In this document: one piece after another, positions 32,997 to 44,957 of the stretch
Layout: each line of letters begins with the position of its first letter
Numbering within the stretch: position 1 is the first letter of the stretch
Assembly (NCBI RefSeq): GCF_022829545.1
Contig: NZ_JAKSYM010000249.1
Location: 1 to 64,000 of the forward strand
DNA: 64,000 bases
Direction of reading: 5' to 3'
Source: Methylobacterium sp. J-030
GTDB taxonomy: Bacteria > Pseudomonadota > Alphaproteobacteria > Rhizobiales > Beijerinckiaceae
Program-made: the position numbers and the translations under genes
The notes under the pieces: model-generated
What the model was told of the DNA's origin: nothing
Seen by the model: only the letters and a program-made list of their open reading frames with translations
Database searches by the model: none

Positions 32997-34192
32997 GAGG
33001 CCGGCCCGCGGGGCTCCGGCTCCGCCGCGCTGACCTTGCGGTCGCGGCCCGCCGCGAGGCCGATCAGGATCGCCGCGGCGGCGATCCCGACGAACAGGAC
33101 GCCCGGGACACCCCACCCCCCCGTCGCCTCGTGGGCGAGCCCGAAGACCAGCGGGCCGAGGCAGGCCCCCGAATAGCCGATGCCCTGCGCCATGGCCGAC
33201 AGACCCGCCGCGCTCGCCGCATCCGCCGCGCGCAACACGATCAGGGTCAGCCCGAGGCCGAAGCAGCCGCCGATCCCGAAACCCAGCGCGCAGGCAGCCG
33301 GGATGCGCAGGGAGGCCGCCCCGAAGGCGACGACCAGGAAGGCGATTGCGGTCAAGCCCGGGATCGCGACGATCCAGCCTCGCTGATCGCGGGCGCGGGC
33401 GGCCAGCGTGGCGGTGATCAAAGCCCCGGGGGCCTGGATCAGCGTCGTCAGCGAGGCGAACAGGCCGGCATCCAGCGGGGACAGCCCGCGCCCCTGCAGC
33501 AGCAGAGGCAGCCAGCCGAACAGGATGTAGGCGAGGGCGGATTGCAGGCCCATGAAGCCCGTCACCCACCACGCGAGGGGGTTGCGCAACAGCCGCCCGG
33601 CCGAGGGCGCGACCCGCGCGCTCGGCCGCCGGGCGAACGGGATCCAGAACAGGCCGGCGACCAGCGCCGGCAGCGCCCAGATCGCCAGAGCCGAGGGCCA
33701 GCCGCCGCCGAGGGTATGCTCGACCGGCACCGCCGCACCCGCCCCGGCCGCGGCGCCGAGGCAGAGCGTCATGGTGTAGAGCCCGGTCATCAGGCCGCTG
33801 CTGCCGGCGAAATCGCGCTTCACCAGGGCGGGCAGCAGCACGTTGTCGAGGCCGATGCCGATGGCGGCGAGCGCCGTCCCGGCAAAGAGCGGGACCAGGC
33901 CGCCGAGACCGCGCAGCGCCAGCCCGGCCGCCAGGATGGCGGTGCCCGCCAGCACCGCGAGATCGGCCCCGATCCGCCGGATCAGCGGGGCCGCCAGCGC
34001 ACAGGCGATGCCGAGGCACAGGACCGGCAGGGTGGTGAGGATCGCGGCCCCGCCCGCACCGAGGCCGGTGCCGTCCCGGATGATCGCCAGCAGGGGGCCG
34101 ACCGTGCTGAGAGCCGGCCGCAGGTTGAACGCGACCAGCATCAGCGCGAGGGCGAGGAGGATCCGGCGCGCTCGAGCGGGTTCCGCGCTCAT
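32948..34192 (-). CDS. CynX/NimT-type MFS transporter
   Basis: 414 residues, twelve membrane helices. The start (RILLALALMLVAFNLRPALS) with VGPLLAIIRD, and the LCLGIACALAAPLIRR region, fit the CynX/NimT branch of the major facilitator superfamily (cyanate, nitroimidazole or drug export). ATG 34192 overlaps the lnt stop by four bases, so it is probably read from the same transcript. The C-terminal 30 residues are polar and overlap the cupin remnant. Confidence 0.75.
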   Translation of the reverse strand: MSAEPARARRILLALALMLVAFNLRPALSTVGPLLAIIRDGTGLGAGGAAILTTLPVLCLGIACALAAPLIRRIGADLAVLAGTAILAAGLALRGLGGLVPLFAGTALAAIGIGLDNVLLPALVKRDFAGSSGLMTGLYTMTLCLGAAAGAGAAVPVEHTLGGGWPSALAIWALPALVAGLFWIPFARRPSARVAPSAGRLLRNPLAWWVTGFMGLQSALAYILFGWLPLLLQGRGLSPLDAGLFASLTTLIQAPGALITATLAARARDQRGWIVAIPGLTAIAFLVVAFGAASLRIPAACALGFGIGGCFGLGLTLIVLRAADAASAAGLSAMAQGIGYSGACLGPLVFGLAHEATGGWGVPGVLFVGIAAAAILIGLAAGRDRKVSAAEPEPRGPASQPLGALQPSSPASGS

Positions 34193-35865
34193 GCTTGCCG
34201 CCCCGCGGCCAGAGCTCCGACAAGGCAGGCGGCGAGCATCGCCGCGAAGGCCGCGTCGCCGAACCGGCCGTACAGGGTGCCGCCGACGATGCGCGCCGGC
34301 AGGTCGGCATCGAGCCAGGTCTCCTTGTCGAGCGGCGTCTCGGCGACGATGCGGCCGTGCGGGTCGATCACCGCGGAGATCCCGGTATTGGCGTCGCGGA
34401 CCAGGGGCAGACCCTCCTCGACGGCGCGCAGGCGCGCCTGCGCAAGGTGCTGGCGCGGGCCCGGCGTATCGCCGAACCATGCGTCGTTGGTGACGTTCAG
34501 GATCAGCCCCGGGGGATGGGCCGCGGATGCGGCATGACCGGCCGGCAGGATCGCACCGGGAAAGATCGCCTCGTAGCAAATCGTCGCCGCCGCCGGCGGC
34601 AGGCCGGGCACGGCCAGGATCCTTTGCGCGGCGCGCGCGCCCGGGGTGAAGCCGCCGGGAATCGCCACGAACTGACGCAGGCCGAGCGCCCGCAGGGCGG
34701 CATCGAGGGGTGCGGGCAGGTACTCGCCGAACGGGACGAGGTGGACCTTGTCGTAGCTGTCGGAGATTTTTCCGTCGGGCTCGATCACCAGGATCGCGTT
34801 GAAGTAGCGCAGCCGCTCGCCCGGCAGCGGCTCCTCGGCCCGGGCCGCGCCGGTCACGAGGTGCTGGCCGGGCTTGAGGGCGGCCGCGACCTTGGCCAAA
34901 GCGTCGGGATCGCGCTGGATCAGGAACGGAAAGGCGGATTCCGGCCACACGATGTGGGTCGGTTCAGGCGCGCCGGCCGCGACCGGGCGCTGGCTGAGTT
35001 CGAGGTACCGATCGACGATGTCGGCGCGGTTCTCGGGGCGGAACTTGGCGTCCTGCGGCAGGTTCGGCTGGACGAGGCGCAGGCGAACGCCCGCCACCAC
35101 CGGATCCGGCGGCCCCAGGCGTTCGGCGCCGAACAGGGCGAGACCGGCGAGCAGGAACGCGGCGGCCACGCTGGGGCCGAAGCGGCTGCGCGGATGCGAG
35201 CCGGTGGCGAGCGTCGCGGGCGCCGCGCAGATCAGGATCGCCAGCACGGCGAGGCCGTAGAGGCCGATCTCGGCGGACCATTGCATCAGCCACAGATTCT
35301 GGGCGAGGGCCATGCCGAGGGTGTTCCACGGGAAGCCCGTGAACAGGTGGCCGCGCAGCCATTCGGCTGCCCCGACCCCGAAGGCGAGCGCCGCGATCCG
35401 CGCTGGCCCGCCGCGCCACAGCAGACCTGCAGCGCCAAAACCCGCGCCGTAGAACAGGCCGAGCCCGAAGGGCAAGCCGACGACGCCGAGCGGAAGCGCC
35501 CAGAGGAACTCGTCGGCCTCCACCAGGAAGGCCTGCCCCAGCCACCACAGGCCGGCGGTGAGATAGCCGAAACCCCAGGCCCAGCCGATCAGAAAACAGG
35601 GCCAGACCCGCCGCAGGGCAGGGCGGTCCGCAGCCGCCCCGTCCATCAACCACACTGCGACGGTCAGGGAGCCCACCAGGGCCGGCAGCATGCCGTAGGG
35701 CGGCATCGCCAGCGCGCCCAGCGCGCCCGCGAGCCACGCCAGCCCGAGGCGGCGCCATCCGGTCAGGCGGGCGATCGCCAGGACGAATCGCGGCGCCGGC
35801 TCGCGCATCGGCGCGCCCGGCGCCGCGGGAGCCCGGGCGAAAAAACCCTCCGCCACGCGCGTCAC
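34189..35865 (-). CDS. lnt: Apolipoprotein N-acyltransferase
   Basis: About 558 residues: an N-terminal membrane domain with multiple helices, then a nitrilase-type domain with catalytic Glu (HIVWPESAFPF), Lys (YDKVHLVPFGEYLP) and Cys (ATICYEAIFP). It adds the third acyl chain to lipoproteins at the periplasmic face. GTG 35865 follows the corC stop closely; ATG 35808 is an alternative start. Normally found next to corC, ybeY and phoH, as here. Confidence 0.9.
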   Translation of the reverse strand: MTRVAEGFFARAPAAPGAPMREPAPRFVLAIARLTGWRRLGLAWLAGALGALAMPPYGMLPALVGSLTVAVWLMDGAAADRPALRRVWPCFLIGWAWGFGYLTAGLWWLGQAFLVEADEFLWALPLGVVGLPFGLGLFYGAGFGAAGLLWRGGPARIAALAFGVGAAEWLRGHLFTGFPWNTLGMALAQNLWLMQWSAEIGLYGLAVLAILICAAPATLATGSHPRSRFGPSVAAAFLLAGLALFGAERLGPPDPVVAGVRLRLVQPNLPQDAKFRPENRADIVDRYLELSQRPVAAGAPEPTHIVWPESAFPFLIQRDPDALAKVAAALKPGQHLVTGAARAEEPLPGERLRYFNAILVIEPDGKISDSYDKVHLVPFGEYLPAPLDAALRALGLRQFVAIPGGFTPGARAAQRILAVPGLPPAAATICYEAIFPGAILPAGHAASAAHPPGLILNVTNDAWFGDTPGPRQHLAQARLRAVEEGLPLVRDANTGISAVIDPHGRIVAETPLDKETWLDADLPARIVGGTLYGRFGDAAFAAMLAACLVGALAAGRQA

Positions 35866-35875
35866 GCCGGAACCG

Positions 35876-37012
35876 TCACAGGTGCGGCGTCTCGGCGGCC
35901 GGCGGATTGGCATTGGAGGGCGGGGGCAGGGCGAGGGGCACGACGGCGCCGATCCGCGCCGCGCCCTTATGGAAGCGCAGCCGCTTCAGGCGGCGGGGAT
36001 CCGCGTCGAGCACCTCGAACTCCAGATTCCCCGGGCCGGCAATCAGTTCGCCCCGTGAGGGGACGCGGCCGGCCAGCGTCACGATCATGCCGCCGAGCGT
36101 GTCGATCTCCTCGGCCATCTCGCCGACCGCCGCGGCCAGATCGACGCCGGTCGCCTCCGACACCTCGGCGAGCGGCGTGCGCGCGTCGGCCACGAAGACC
36201 TCGCCCTCGCCATCGACGCGCTGGACATAACTGGCCTCCGCGACGTCATGCTCGTCCTCGATGTCGCCGACCACCACCTCGATCAGATCCTCGATGGAGA
36301 TCAGCCCGTCGGTGCCGCCGTATTCGTCGATGACCAGCGCCATGTGGGTGCGCGTGGCCTGCATCCGCACCAGCAGGTCGATCGCCGGCATGGAGGGGGG
36401 CACGAACAGGACGGGCCGCTGGATGCGGGCCGCCGCCAGGGTCGTGCTCAGATCGACCTTGCCGAGGTCGAGGCTGCGCGGAAGCCGCGGTGCCGGGCGG
36501 CGGACGCGCGGCGCGGCCGCCGCGTCGGGCGTTCCGTCGCCGGACGGTTCAGTGGCCTTGGCCGCCGGAACGCTGCGCCGGGTCGGCTCGGCCTTGGCGG
36601 CGATGTGGTCGACGAGGTCGCGGATGTGGACCATGCCGCGGGGATCGTCGAGGGTCTCGCCGTAGACCGGCAGGCGGGAATGGCCCGCGGTACGGAACAG
36701 CTTGAGCAGGTCGCCGAGGTTCGTCTCGTTCGAGACGGCGACGATGTCGGCCCGGGGGACCATCACGTCGTCGACCCGCACCTTGTGCAGGCCCAGCACG
36801 TTCTTGAGCATCACGCGCTCGAGCGGGCTGAGCCCGCTCTCACCGGCATCCGGCTCCGCCAGCGCCTCCTCAAGCCCCTCGCGCAGCGAATCGCGCGGCT
36901 TGAGGTGAAGCGCCTGAAGCAGGCGATCGTACCAGGGCTCCCGATTCTGGGACTCGCCCTCGGTGGAACTGGGCGCGGCCAGGGCCGCGCCGCGACTTCG
37001 ATCGTTGCTCAT
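35876..37012 (-). CDS. corC: CorC/HlyC-type CBS-domain protein
   Basis: 378 residues, no membrane domain. Two CBS domains (VMVPRADIVAVSNET ... HSRLPVYGETLDD; second around VLFVPPSMPAIDLL ... HMALVIDEYGGTDG) are followed by a CorC_HlyC domain (YVQRVDGEGEVF). CorC is associated with Mg/Co efflux; with lnt, ybeY and phoH it forms a conserved block in this class. The Pro/Arg insert between the CBS domains is unusual but not disruptive. Confidence 0.85.
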   Translation of the reverse strand: MSNDRSRGAALAAPSSTEGESQNREPWYDRLLQALHLKPRDSLREGLEEALAEPDAGESGLSPLERVMLKNVLGLHKVRVDDVMVPRADIVAVSNETNLGDLLKLFRTAGHSRLPVYGETLDDPRGMVHIRDLVDHIAAKAEPTRRSVPAAKATEPSGDGTPDAAAAPRVRRPAPRLPRSLDLGKVDLSTTLAAARIQRPVLFVPPSMPAIDLLVRMQATRTHMALVIDEYGGTDGLISIEDLIEVVVGDIEDEHDVAEASYVQRVDGEGEVFVADARTPLAEVSEATGVDLAAAVGEMAEEIDTLGGMIVTLAGRVPSRGELIAGPGNLEFEVLDADPRRLKRLRFHKGAARIGAVVPLALPPPSNANPPAAETPHL

Positions 37013-37048
37013 GTCTCTCGGGTCTGGGGTCGCTCGGACGTCGCGCGC

Positions 37049-37537
37049 TCAGGCATAGGGATCCGGGATGCCGAGGGTCGCGAGGGCCGCGACTTCGAGG
37101 GATTCCATGGCCTCGGCCTCGGCCTCGCCGATCTCGTGGTCCTGACCGAGACAATGCAGGGTGCCATGGACGAGGAGGTGGGCGAGGTGATTCTGGAGCG
37201 GCTTCGACTGCTCCGCACTCTCGCGCACCAGGGTCTCGTACGCAAGGACCACGTCGCCGAGCGGCGTCGCGACCTGCGCATGGCGCGGCTGCGGGGCGGC
37301 CGGGAACGACAGGACGTTGGTGGGCTTGTCCTTGCCGCGCCACGTCCTGTTCAGCTCCTGAACGGCGGCATCGTCGGTCAGGAGGATGCTGACTTCCACT
37401 GGACCGTCCGGCTTCTCAGCGGCGCATGCGAGCCCCGCCCCCACCGCGCGGATGACGAGGGCTTCGAGGCCGGGGATCGCGGTCTCCCAGCGTTCGTCCT
37501 CGACGGCGAGGTCGATTTCATTGTCGGTCATGATCAC
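37049..37537 (-). CDS. ybeY: Endoribonuclease YbeY
   Basis: 162 residues. The zinc site H-G-x-L-H-x-x-G-x-D-H is intact (His124, His128, His134 in VHGTLHCLGQDH). YbeY processes the 16S rRNA 3' end and checks ribosome quality. ATG 37537 overlaps the phoH stop by four bases (ATG 37531 is also possible), so translation is coupled. Confidence 0.92.
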   Translation of the reverse strand: MIMTDNEIDLAVEDERWETAIPGLEALVIRAVGAGLACAAEKPDGPVEVSILLTDDAAVQELNRTWRGKDKPTNVLSFPAAPQPRHAQVATPLGDVVLAYETLVRESAEQSKPLQNHLAHLLVHGTLHCLGQDHEIGEAEAEAMESLEVAALATLGIPDPYA

Positions 37538-38637
37538 ACCAGCGGGCGCCGCCGGGGGTTCGGGTTGCGGTCGGCCTCGCTCGCACCGTGGGCGGCGGAT
37601 TCGTAGGCGGTGACGATCCGGCGCACGAGGTCGTGGCGGACCACATCGACGTCCTTGAAGCGCACGTGCCCGATCCCCTCGACGCCCTCCAGCACGCCGA
37701 CCGCCTCCACGAGGCCCGACTTCTGGCCCGGCGGCAGGTCGATCTGGCTCGGATCGCCCGTGATGATCATGCGCGAGCCCTCGCCAAGCCGCGTGAGGAA
37801 CATCTTCATCTGCATGGAGGTCGTGTTCTGCGCCTCGTCGAGCAGCACCACGGCGTTGGTCAGGGTCCGCCCGCGCATGAAAGCGAGCGGGGCGATCTCG
37901 ATCGTGCCGGTCTGCAGGCCGCGGTCGACGTGGCGCGCCTCCATGAAGTCGTAGAGGGCGTCGTAGATCGGGCGCAGGTAGGGATCGACCTTCTCGCGCA
38001 TGTCGCCCGGCAGGAAGCCCAGCCGCTCGCCGGCCTCGACCGCGGGACGCGACAGGATCAGCCGCTCGGCGTGGCCCTGCTCCAGCAACGAGACCGCGTG
38101 GCCGACGGCGAGCCAGGTCTTGCCGGTCCCGGCCGGCCCCTCGGCGAAGACCAGCTCGTTGGTGCGCAGCAGCTTGATGTAGGCGTCCTGCGCGGGGTTG
38201 CGCGCCCGCACGGCCCCGCGCTTGCGGGTGGCGATCTGCTCGAAATGCGGCTTGTCGGCCTCGGCCGCGATCGTCTCGGCCGGGAACAGGATCGCCTGCG
38301 CGGTGGCCTCGCGGATCGCGCCGTCGACGTCGCCGAGCGTCAGCGTGCTGCCGCCCGTCCGCACCCGCGCGTAGAGCTTCTGGAAGACCCGCCGCGCCTT
38401 CTCGGCGGCGTCGGGCGACCCCTTGATGACGAGGTGGTTGCCGAGCGCCGTCGCGGTGACGTCAAGCCGCCGCTCGATATGGGCGACGTTCTGGTCGTAT
38501 TGCCCGAAGACGAGGCTCGCGAGGCGGTTGTCGTCGAAGGTCAGCGGCACCTCGACCGCCTCGTCCTGCCCGGCCGGCCGCACCGGTCCGCGCCCCTTCA
38601 GCGCGCCGCGCGCGCCCGCCCCGTCCGACGCGCTCAA
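37534..38637 (-). CDS. phoH: PhoH-family ATPase (YbeZ)
   Basis: 367 residues. A central RecA-like ATPase with Walker A GPAGTGKT (167-174) and Walker B VLLDEAQNT, preceded by an N-terminal KH-like region. It probably acts with YbeY in RNA metabolism. The tail (RNPNPRRRPLV) overlaps the ybeY start. 22 bases downstream of the miaB stop. Confidence 0.9.
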   Translation of the reverse strand: MSASDGAGARGALKGRGPVRPAGQDEAVEVPLTFDDNRLASLVFGQYDQNVAHIERRLDVTATALGNHLVIKGSPDAAEKARRVFQKLYARVRTGGSTLTLGDVDGAIREATAQAILFPAETIAAEADKPHFEQIATRKRGAVRARNPAQDAYIKLLRTNELVFAEGPAGTGKTWLAVGHAVSLLEQGHAERLILSRPAVEAGERLGFLPGDMREKVDPYLRPIYDALYDFMEARHVDRGLQTGTIEIAPLAFMRGRTLTNAVVLLDEAQNTTSMQMKMFLTRLGEGSRMIITGDPSQIDLPPGQKSGLVEAVGVLEGVEGIGHVRFKDVDVVRHDLVRRIVTAYESAAHGASEADRNPNPRRRPLV

Positions 38638-38659
38638 GCCGCCATCCTCGTGTTACCTC

Positions 38660-39997
38660 TCACGCCGCCGCAGCCTCCGATACGAGCTCACCGAACAGGC
38701 TGTTGGTGCCCGCCTCGGTGATCCGCACCGGAACCACCGTCCCGATATGGTGGGGCGCGGCGTCGAACTGCACGGCGAGCAGGTGCGGCGTCTTGCCCGC
38801 GACCTGGCCCGGATGCCGCCCGGGCTTCTCCACCAGCACGTCGAACACCCGGCCCTGGGCCGCCCGCTGATAGGCATGGCGCTGGCCGTCGAGCAGCGTC
38901 TGCAGCTCGGCGAGCCGCGCCGCCATCACGGGTTCCGGCACCTGATCGCCCCGGTCGGCCGCCGGCGTGCCGGGGCGGGGGCTGTACTTGAACGAGAAGG
39001 CGCTCTCGAAGCCGACATCGCGCACCAGCCGCAGGGTGTCGGCGAAGTCGGCGTCGGCCTCGCCCGGGAAGCCGACGATGAAATCAGACGACAGGGCGAT
39101 GTCCGGACGGACCGCGCGTACCCGGTCGATCAGGCGCCGGTATTGATCGCCGGTGTGCTTGCGGTTCATGGCGGCGAGGATCCGGTCCGAGCCCGACTGC
39201 ACCGGCAGGTGCAGGTAGGGCATCAGGGCCGGCACCTCGGCATGCGCCCGGATCAGCGCGTCGTCGAAATCGTTCGGGTGGCTGGTCGTGTAGCGGATCC
39301 GCGCGATCCCGGGGATTTTCGATACCGCCCGCACCAGATCGGCGAGGCCGACCGGCGCGCCGTCCGCCCCCGCGCCGTGATACGCGTTGACGTTCTGGCC
39401 GATGAGCGTGACCTCGCGGACGCCGCCCTGGGCGAGCTTCTCCGCCTCGGCCAGCACAGCCAGCACCGACCGCGAGACCTCGGCGCCGCGGGTGTAGGGC
39501 ACCACGCAGAAGGCGCAGAACTTGTCGCAGCCTTCCTGCACCGTGAGGAAGGCCGCAGGCCCGAGGGTGCGCCGCCGGGGCAGATGGTCGAACTTGTCCT
39601 CGACCGGGAATTCGGTGTCGACCACCCGGCGCTCGCGGGATCGGGCCAGGAGGTCGGGTAGCCGGTGGTAGCTCTGCGGGCCCACCACCACGTCGACGGC
39701 GGGCTGGCGCGCCTGGATCTCGGCGCCCTCGGCCTGGGCGACGCAGCCGGCCACGACGATGCGGGTGTCGAGCCCCCGCGCCCTGCGCTCAGTCTTGAGC
39801 ACGCGCAGGCGGCCAAGCTCGGAATAGACCTTCTCGGCCGCCTTCTCGCGGATGTGGCAGGTGTTGAGGACGACGACGTCCGCATCCGCGACCGAATCGG
39901 TCGGCGCGTAGCCCTCGGCGCCCAGGACGTCGGCCATGCGGGCCGCGTCGTAGGCGTTCATCTGGCACCCGTAGGATTTGACGTAGGCCTTCTTCAA
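38660..39997 (-). CDS. miaB: tRNA-2-methylthio-N6-dimethylallyladenosine synthase
   Basis: 445 residues. N-terminal MTTase domain with three cluster cysteines (YGCQMN, NTCHIR, AGCVAQ), radical SAM motif CDKFCAFC and a C-terminal TRAM domain ([15 protein letters not shown]). It adds methylthio to i6A37 of tRNAs reading UNN codons. First gene of the miaB-phoH-ybeY-corC-lnt series on this strand. Confidence 0.95.
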   Translation of the reverse strand: MKKAYVKSYGCQMNAYDAARMADVLGAEGYAPTDSVADADVVVLNTCHIREKAAEKVYSELGRLRVLKTERRARGLDTRIVVAGCVAQAEGAEIQARQPAVDVVVGPQSYHRLPDLLARSRERRVVDTEFPVEDKFDHLPRRRTLGPAAFLTVQEGCDKFCAFCVVPYTRGAEVSRSVLAVLAEAEKLAQGGVREVTLIGQNVNAYHGAGADGAPVGLADLVRAVSKIPGIARIRYTTSHPNDFDDALIRAHAEVPALMPYLHLPVQSGSDRILAAMNRKHTGDQYRRLIDRVRAVRPDIALSSDFIVGFPGEADADFADTLRLVRDVGFESAFSFKYSPRPGTPAADRGDQVPEPVMAARLAELQTLLDGQRHAYQRAAQGRVFDVLVEKPGRHPGQVAGKTPHLLAVQFDAAPHHIGTVVPVRITEAGTNSLFGELVSEAAAA

Positions 39998-40149
39998 CGC
40001 GCCCGTCCCGAACCGTCCGCTTGATCCTTGCGCCGGCCCTGCGGGGCCCGGCCTGCGGCCTGTAGCACGGATCGCGCGGGCCGTCGCGGCGCCTGAAACG
40101 CGACCGGCCGCCCGAGGGCGGCCGGTCCATGGTTGCGGAGGCGCGGGCC

Positions 40150-41886
<1,737 letters not shown>

Positions 41887-42387
41887 CGGGCGTCCTCCAC
41901 AAATCCCGCCTGTTACGGGTTGTGGCCTAGCTAGCAGACAGGTTCAGGACGCTCAATGCGTTGCATCATGTATTCCAAGGCAATGGCGACGGATCTGAAT
42001 GCGGTCGAAGATGGATTCGGCCGCACGTGCGACGAGATCCGCGCGGCGCGGAAATGACCTGACGCCCGAAGTGAGCTCGAACCCGACCGTGATCGACTTC
42101 TGCTGCGATCCGTAGTTTTCGTCCTTGGATCGGATCAATGGCGAAGCGGCCCGACGCCTACGGTCCGTTCAAAAGGCGATGTGGTTTGATGGGGGAAAGA
42201 TCCTGAGGAGTCGAACACCGACATTACGATTGGCGTCGATCAATACGACCCAACTGACTGGCAGTCGGCGTCGTGCTCCCGAATCGAATCGCTCCAACGC
42301 TTATGCCGGCAAGCGGGGCTCGGACGTGATCAGTGGCGTCGCCATCCTGCATCACCTGCTCTTTCTCGAAGGGATCGCGCGGCGGTT

Positions 42388-42714
42388 GCGGACCCGATCG
42401 CACTGGCGTGGATGCTGGGGCGCGAGCGGCCCGCGCACGATCCAAGCATCTCCCGCATCGGAGACTACGTAATCATATCCCGTTGCGAGGCCCACGGTTG
42501 CGGCGGGCATAACCGGGCGATCGACATCACGACCGACGGGTCGCGGGTTAAGGCGTGCTATCTCGACGAGGAGCAGGCCCCGAAGCGCGCCGTGTGGTCG
42601 GCACCGAACGGCGCGCCGGTCAGACCGCCGCGACCTCCGGTTCGCGCAGGCCGAGATCGGTCGATGCCGGCCGCACACCCGCCGCAGTCGCGCCGATTCC
42701 GCCTCCCGCGGTGA
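42388..42714 (+). pseudogene. Possible remnant of an Ivy-like lysozyme inhibitor gene
   Basis: The frame reads ADPIALAWMLGRERPAHD, then IGDYVIISRCEAHGCGGHNR. CEAHGC with the Cys-x-x-His-x-Cys spacing and following GGHN resembles the Ivy family's CKPHDC loop, which blocks lysozyme. No signal peptide is seen in the same frame, and the 3' end runs into the plsC gene, so it is probably decayed. The resemblance is one loop only. Confidence 0.3.
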
Positions 42715-43489
42715 GGCCCCGCAGCGCGGCGCGGACCTCGGCCTCGGCGGCCGCCGTGGCGGCCTTCCGATCGGTCGTCGCCTCGAAGGCGATCGGCGCG
42801 CCCCAGACCACGTGGGCGTCGATCGGACCGCCCTGCACGAAGGCGGCGAGGTGGGGCGCCAGTTCCATGTCGCCGTACCACGCGATCTCGGCCCGCTCGG
42901 AACGTGTCACCGGCAACCCGTTGCGCCGGGGATACGTGATGGCGAGCGGTTGCAGACGCACGCGGCCGCGGCCCGACTCGGCCTGCAGCGCGGCCCGGGC
43001 GGCGCCGACCAGCGAGGAACGGAACGGCAGGAGCCGGGTGCCGTCGCCGGTCGTGCCCTCGGCGAACAGCACGACGAGTTCGCCCTCGGCGAGGCGATGC
43101 CCCATCGCGGCGCTCACCGTCGCTGTCGCCCCCCGGCGCTGCCGGTCGATGTAGATGGTCCGCTGCAGCCCTGCGAGGGCGCCGATCACCGGCCAGCCGG
43201 CGATCTCGGATTTCGCCACGAAGGAGAGCGGCCGCAGCGAGCCGATCGTGATGATGTCAAGCCACGAGACGTGGTTGGCGAGCATCAGGGCCGCCTCGCC
43301 CGGGGCGGGGGGCGTGCCGCTCTGTGTCACCCGCACCCCGAACAGCCACAGGAACACCCGGTGGAACAGGAGCGGCGCCAGGGTTGCCCGGCGGCCGAGC
43401 AGGCGCAATGCCATCCAGTGGGGCGGTGCCAGCACCAGGAAGGCGAGGACCAGGGCCGCGACGCGGCAGGCGAGGCCGAAGCGGCTCAC
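42620..43489 (-). CDS. plsC: 1-acyl-sn-glycerol-3-phosphate acyltransferase
   Basis: 289 residues. N-terminal membrane anchor, then the acyltransferase motif H-x4-D (NHVSWLDI) and FAEGTTGDGTRL, the PlsC glycerol-phosphate site. It makes phosphatidic acid from lysophosphatidate. Four bases after the rimI stop, same strand, so co-transcribed with tsaB and rimI. Confidence 0.88.
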   Translation of the reverse strand: MSRFGLACRVAALVLAFLVLAPPHWMALRLLGRRATLAPLLFHRVFLWLFGVRVTQSGTPPAPGEAALMLANHVSWLDIITIGSLRPLSFVAKSEIAGWPVIGALAGLQRTIYIDRQRRGATATVSAAMGHRLAEGELVVLFAEGTTGDGTRLLPFRSSLVGAARAALQAESGRGRVRLQPLAITYPRRNGLPVTRSERAEIAWYGDMELAPHLAAFVQGGPIDAHVVWGAPIAFEATTDRKAATAAAEAEVRAALRGLTAGGGIGATAAGVRPASTDLGLREPEVAAV

Positions 43490-43493
43490 GGGA

Positions 43494-44009
43494 TCAGAGG
43501 TCGGCGCTCATCGTCAGCGCGGTCGCCCGGCTGCCGTCGGCCTTGAGGTAGTAGCCGGTGCGGGCGCCGACCTGCCGGAAGCCGTTGCGGGCGTAGAGGC
43601 GCAGGGCCGGAGCATTGCCCTCGTCGACCTCCAGATGGACCCGGGCAATCCCGCTGAACGCGAGGCTCGACAGGTGCTCGCGCAGGAGCTTGCGGCTGTG
43701 CCCGCCCCCGCGCAAAGCCGGCGACAGCACCACAGTGAGGATCTCGGCCTCGTCGGCGGCGCGGCGCGAGAGCACGAAGCCGTGGAGCGTGCCCGCCCGC
43801 CACAGGGCATGTGCCTGCGTCGAGCGCTCGCAGAGCAGGCGCTCGAACTCGTGGACCTCCCAGGGCCGCGCGAAGGCCGTGGCGTGCAGCCGGGCCAGCG
43901 TCGGAGCCTCGGACGCGTCGGCGAGGGGTGCCACGTAGGGCTCGGGGCTCAGGGCGTCCCACCACGCCGACCACCAGTCGAAGGGCCAGAAGGAGATGGG
44001 CCGCGTCAT
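43494..44009 (-). CDS. rimI: Ribosomal protein S18 alanine N-acetyltransferase-like GNAT
   Basis: 171 residues. GNAT fold with the acetyl-CoA loop at LRGGGHSRKLL and a Tyr/Asn pocket (NAPALRLYARNGF). Gene order with tsaB upstream (ATGA overlap) is the classical TsaB-RimI arrangement, which supports the name. Acetylates the N-terminus of S18. Confidence 0.85.
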   Translation of the reverse strand: MTRPISFWPFDWWSAWWDALSPEPYVAPLADASEAPTLARLHATAFARPWEVHEFERLLCERSTQAHALWRAGTLHGFVLSRRAADEAEILTVVLSPALRGGGHSRKLLREHLSSLAFSGIARVHLEVDEGNAPALRLYARNGFRQVGARTGYYLKADGSRATALTMSADL

Positions 44010-44692
44010 TGCCGGGCGATCCGCGCATGGTCCTGGGGCCGTGCGTCGGGCCCGCGCAGGTAGAGCGGCCGCGGCAGGGCCTGTTCGGGATCGGCCAGCA
44101 GGCCGAGGGCGGCCACGGAGGCGATGTCCGGCCCCGTGACCCGGATGACATGGGCGCCGACTCCGCGCTCGGCCAGGGCAGCCGCCAGGGTGGGCGATCC
44201 GGAGCCGGCGAGCAGCACGGGGCCGGCCCGGGACAGGCGATCGGCCACCGCCGACACGGGCAGGTGGGCCGACGCGATGCCGTCACCGCCCGGGCTGAGG
44301 GCCTGGACGTACAGCGCGCCGTGCCGGGCATCGATCGCCGCGGCGAGCGAGCCCTCGACCGTGTCCGCCAACAGATGCGCCAGCAGCGCCGACAGGGTGC
44401 CGACGCCGACCACCGGCTTGCCCGTCGCGAGCCCGATCGCCCGGGCGGCCGACAGGCCGACGCGCAAGCCCGTGTAGCTGCCCGGCCCCACCGTGACCCC
44501 GATCCGGTCGATCGCCTCGAAGCCGCCCTCCACGCGGGCCATGACCCGCTCGATCAGCGGCAGCAGCGACTCGGCATGCCCGCGCGCCATCGGCAGCGAT
44601 TCGGCGGAGAGCGGCGTCTCGTCACCCTCCGCCATGACGCAGGCGGCGCAGGTGTCCAGCGCTGTGTCGATGGCCAGGATACGCACGCCCAC
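44006..44692 (-). CDS. tsaB: tRNA threonylcarbamoyladenosine biosynthesis protein TsaB
   Basis: 228 residues. Starts with the ASKHA fold motif ILAIDTALDTCAACV, then GPGSYTGLRVGL, typical of TsaB. It lacks the catalytic iron-binding part of TsaD and supports TsaD in making t6A37. It is the first gene of the tsaB-rimI-plsC unit. The 265 bases upstream contain no gene. Confidence 0.9.
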   Translation of the reverse strand: MGVRILAIDTALDTCAACVMAEGDETPLSAESLPMARGHAESLLPLIERVMARVEGGFEAIDRIGVTVGPGSYTGLRVGLSAARAIGLATGKPVVGVGTLSALLAHLLADTVEGSLAAAIDARHGALYVQALSPGGDGIASAHLPVSAVADRLSRAGPVLLAGSGSPTLAAALAERGVGAHVIRVTGPDIASVAALGLLADPEQALPRPLYLRGPDARPQDHARIARQ

Positions 44693-44957
44693 TCCCGCAT
44701 GCCGGTTCGCACCGGCCGTCGCCTCCCTGCGTCCTCGAAGGACGCGAACGGTCGGAAACGATAGAGCAAAACCGCCGTCCCGTCAGCGCCGGGACGGCCG
44801 GCCGTCCCCATCGGCGGCGAAGTGTTGCCGGCTTGCCCCGGTCGGAGTCCCGCCGGGAAACGGTGCGGCGTCACCGACTCTCCGTGGCACCCGCGCGATG
44901 CGGAGAGCCGGCCCCGGTTCGGACGTTCCGCCGGTGGTTGAGCGCGATGGCGAGGCG

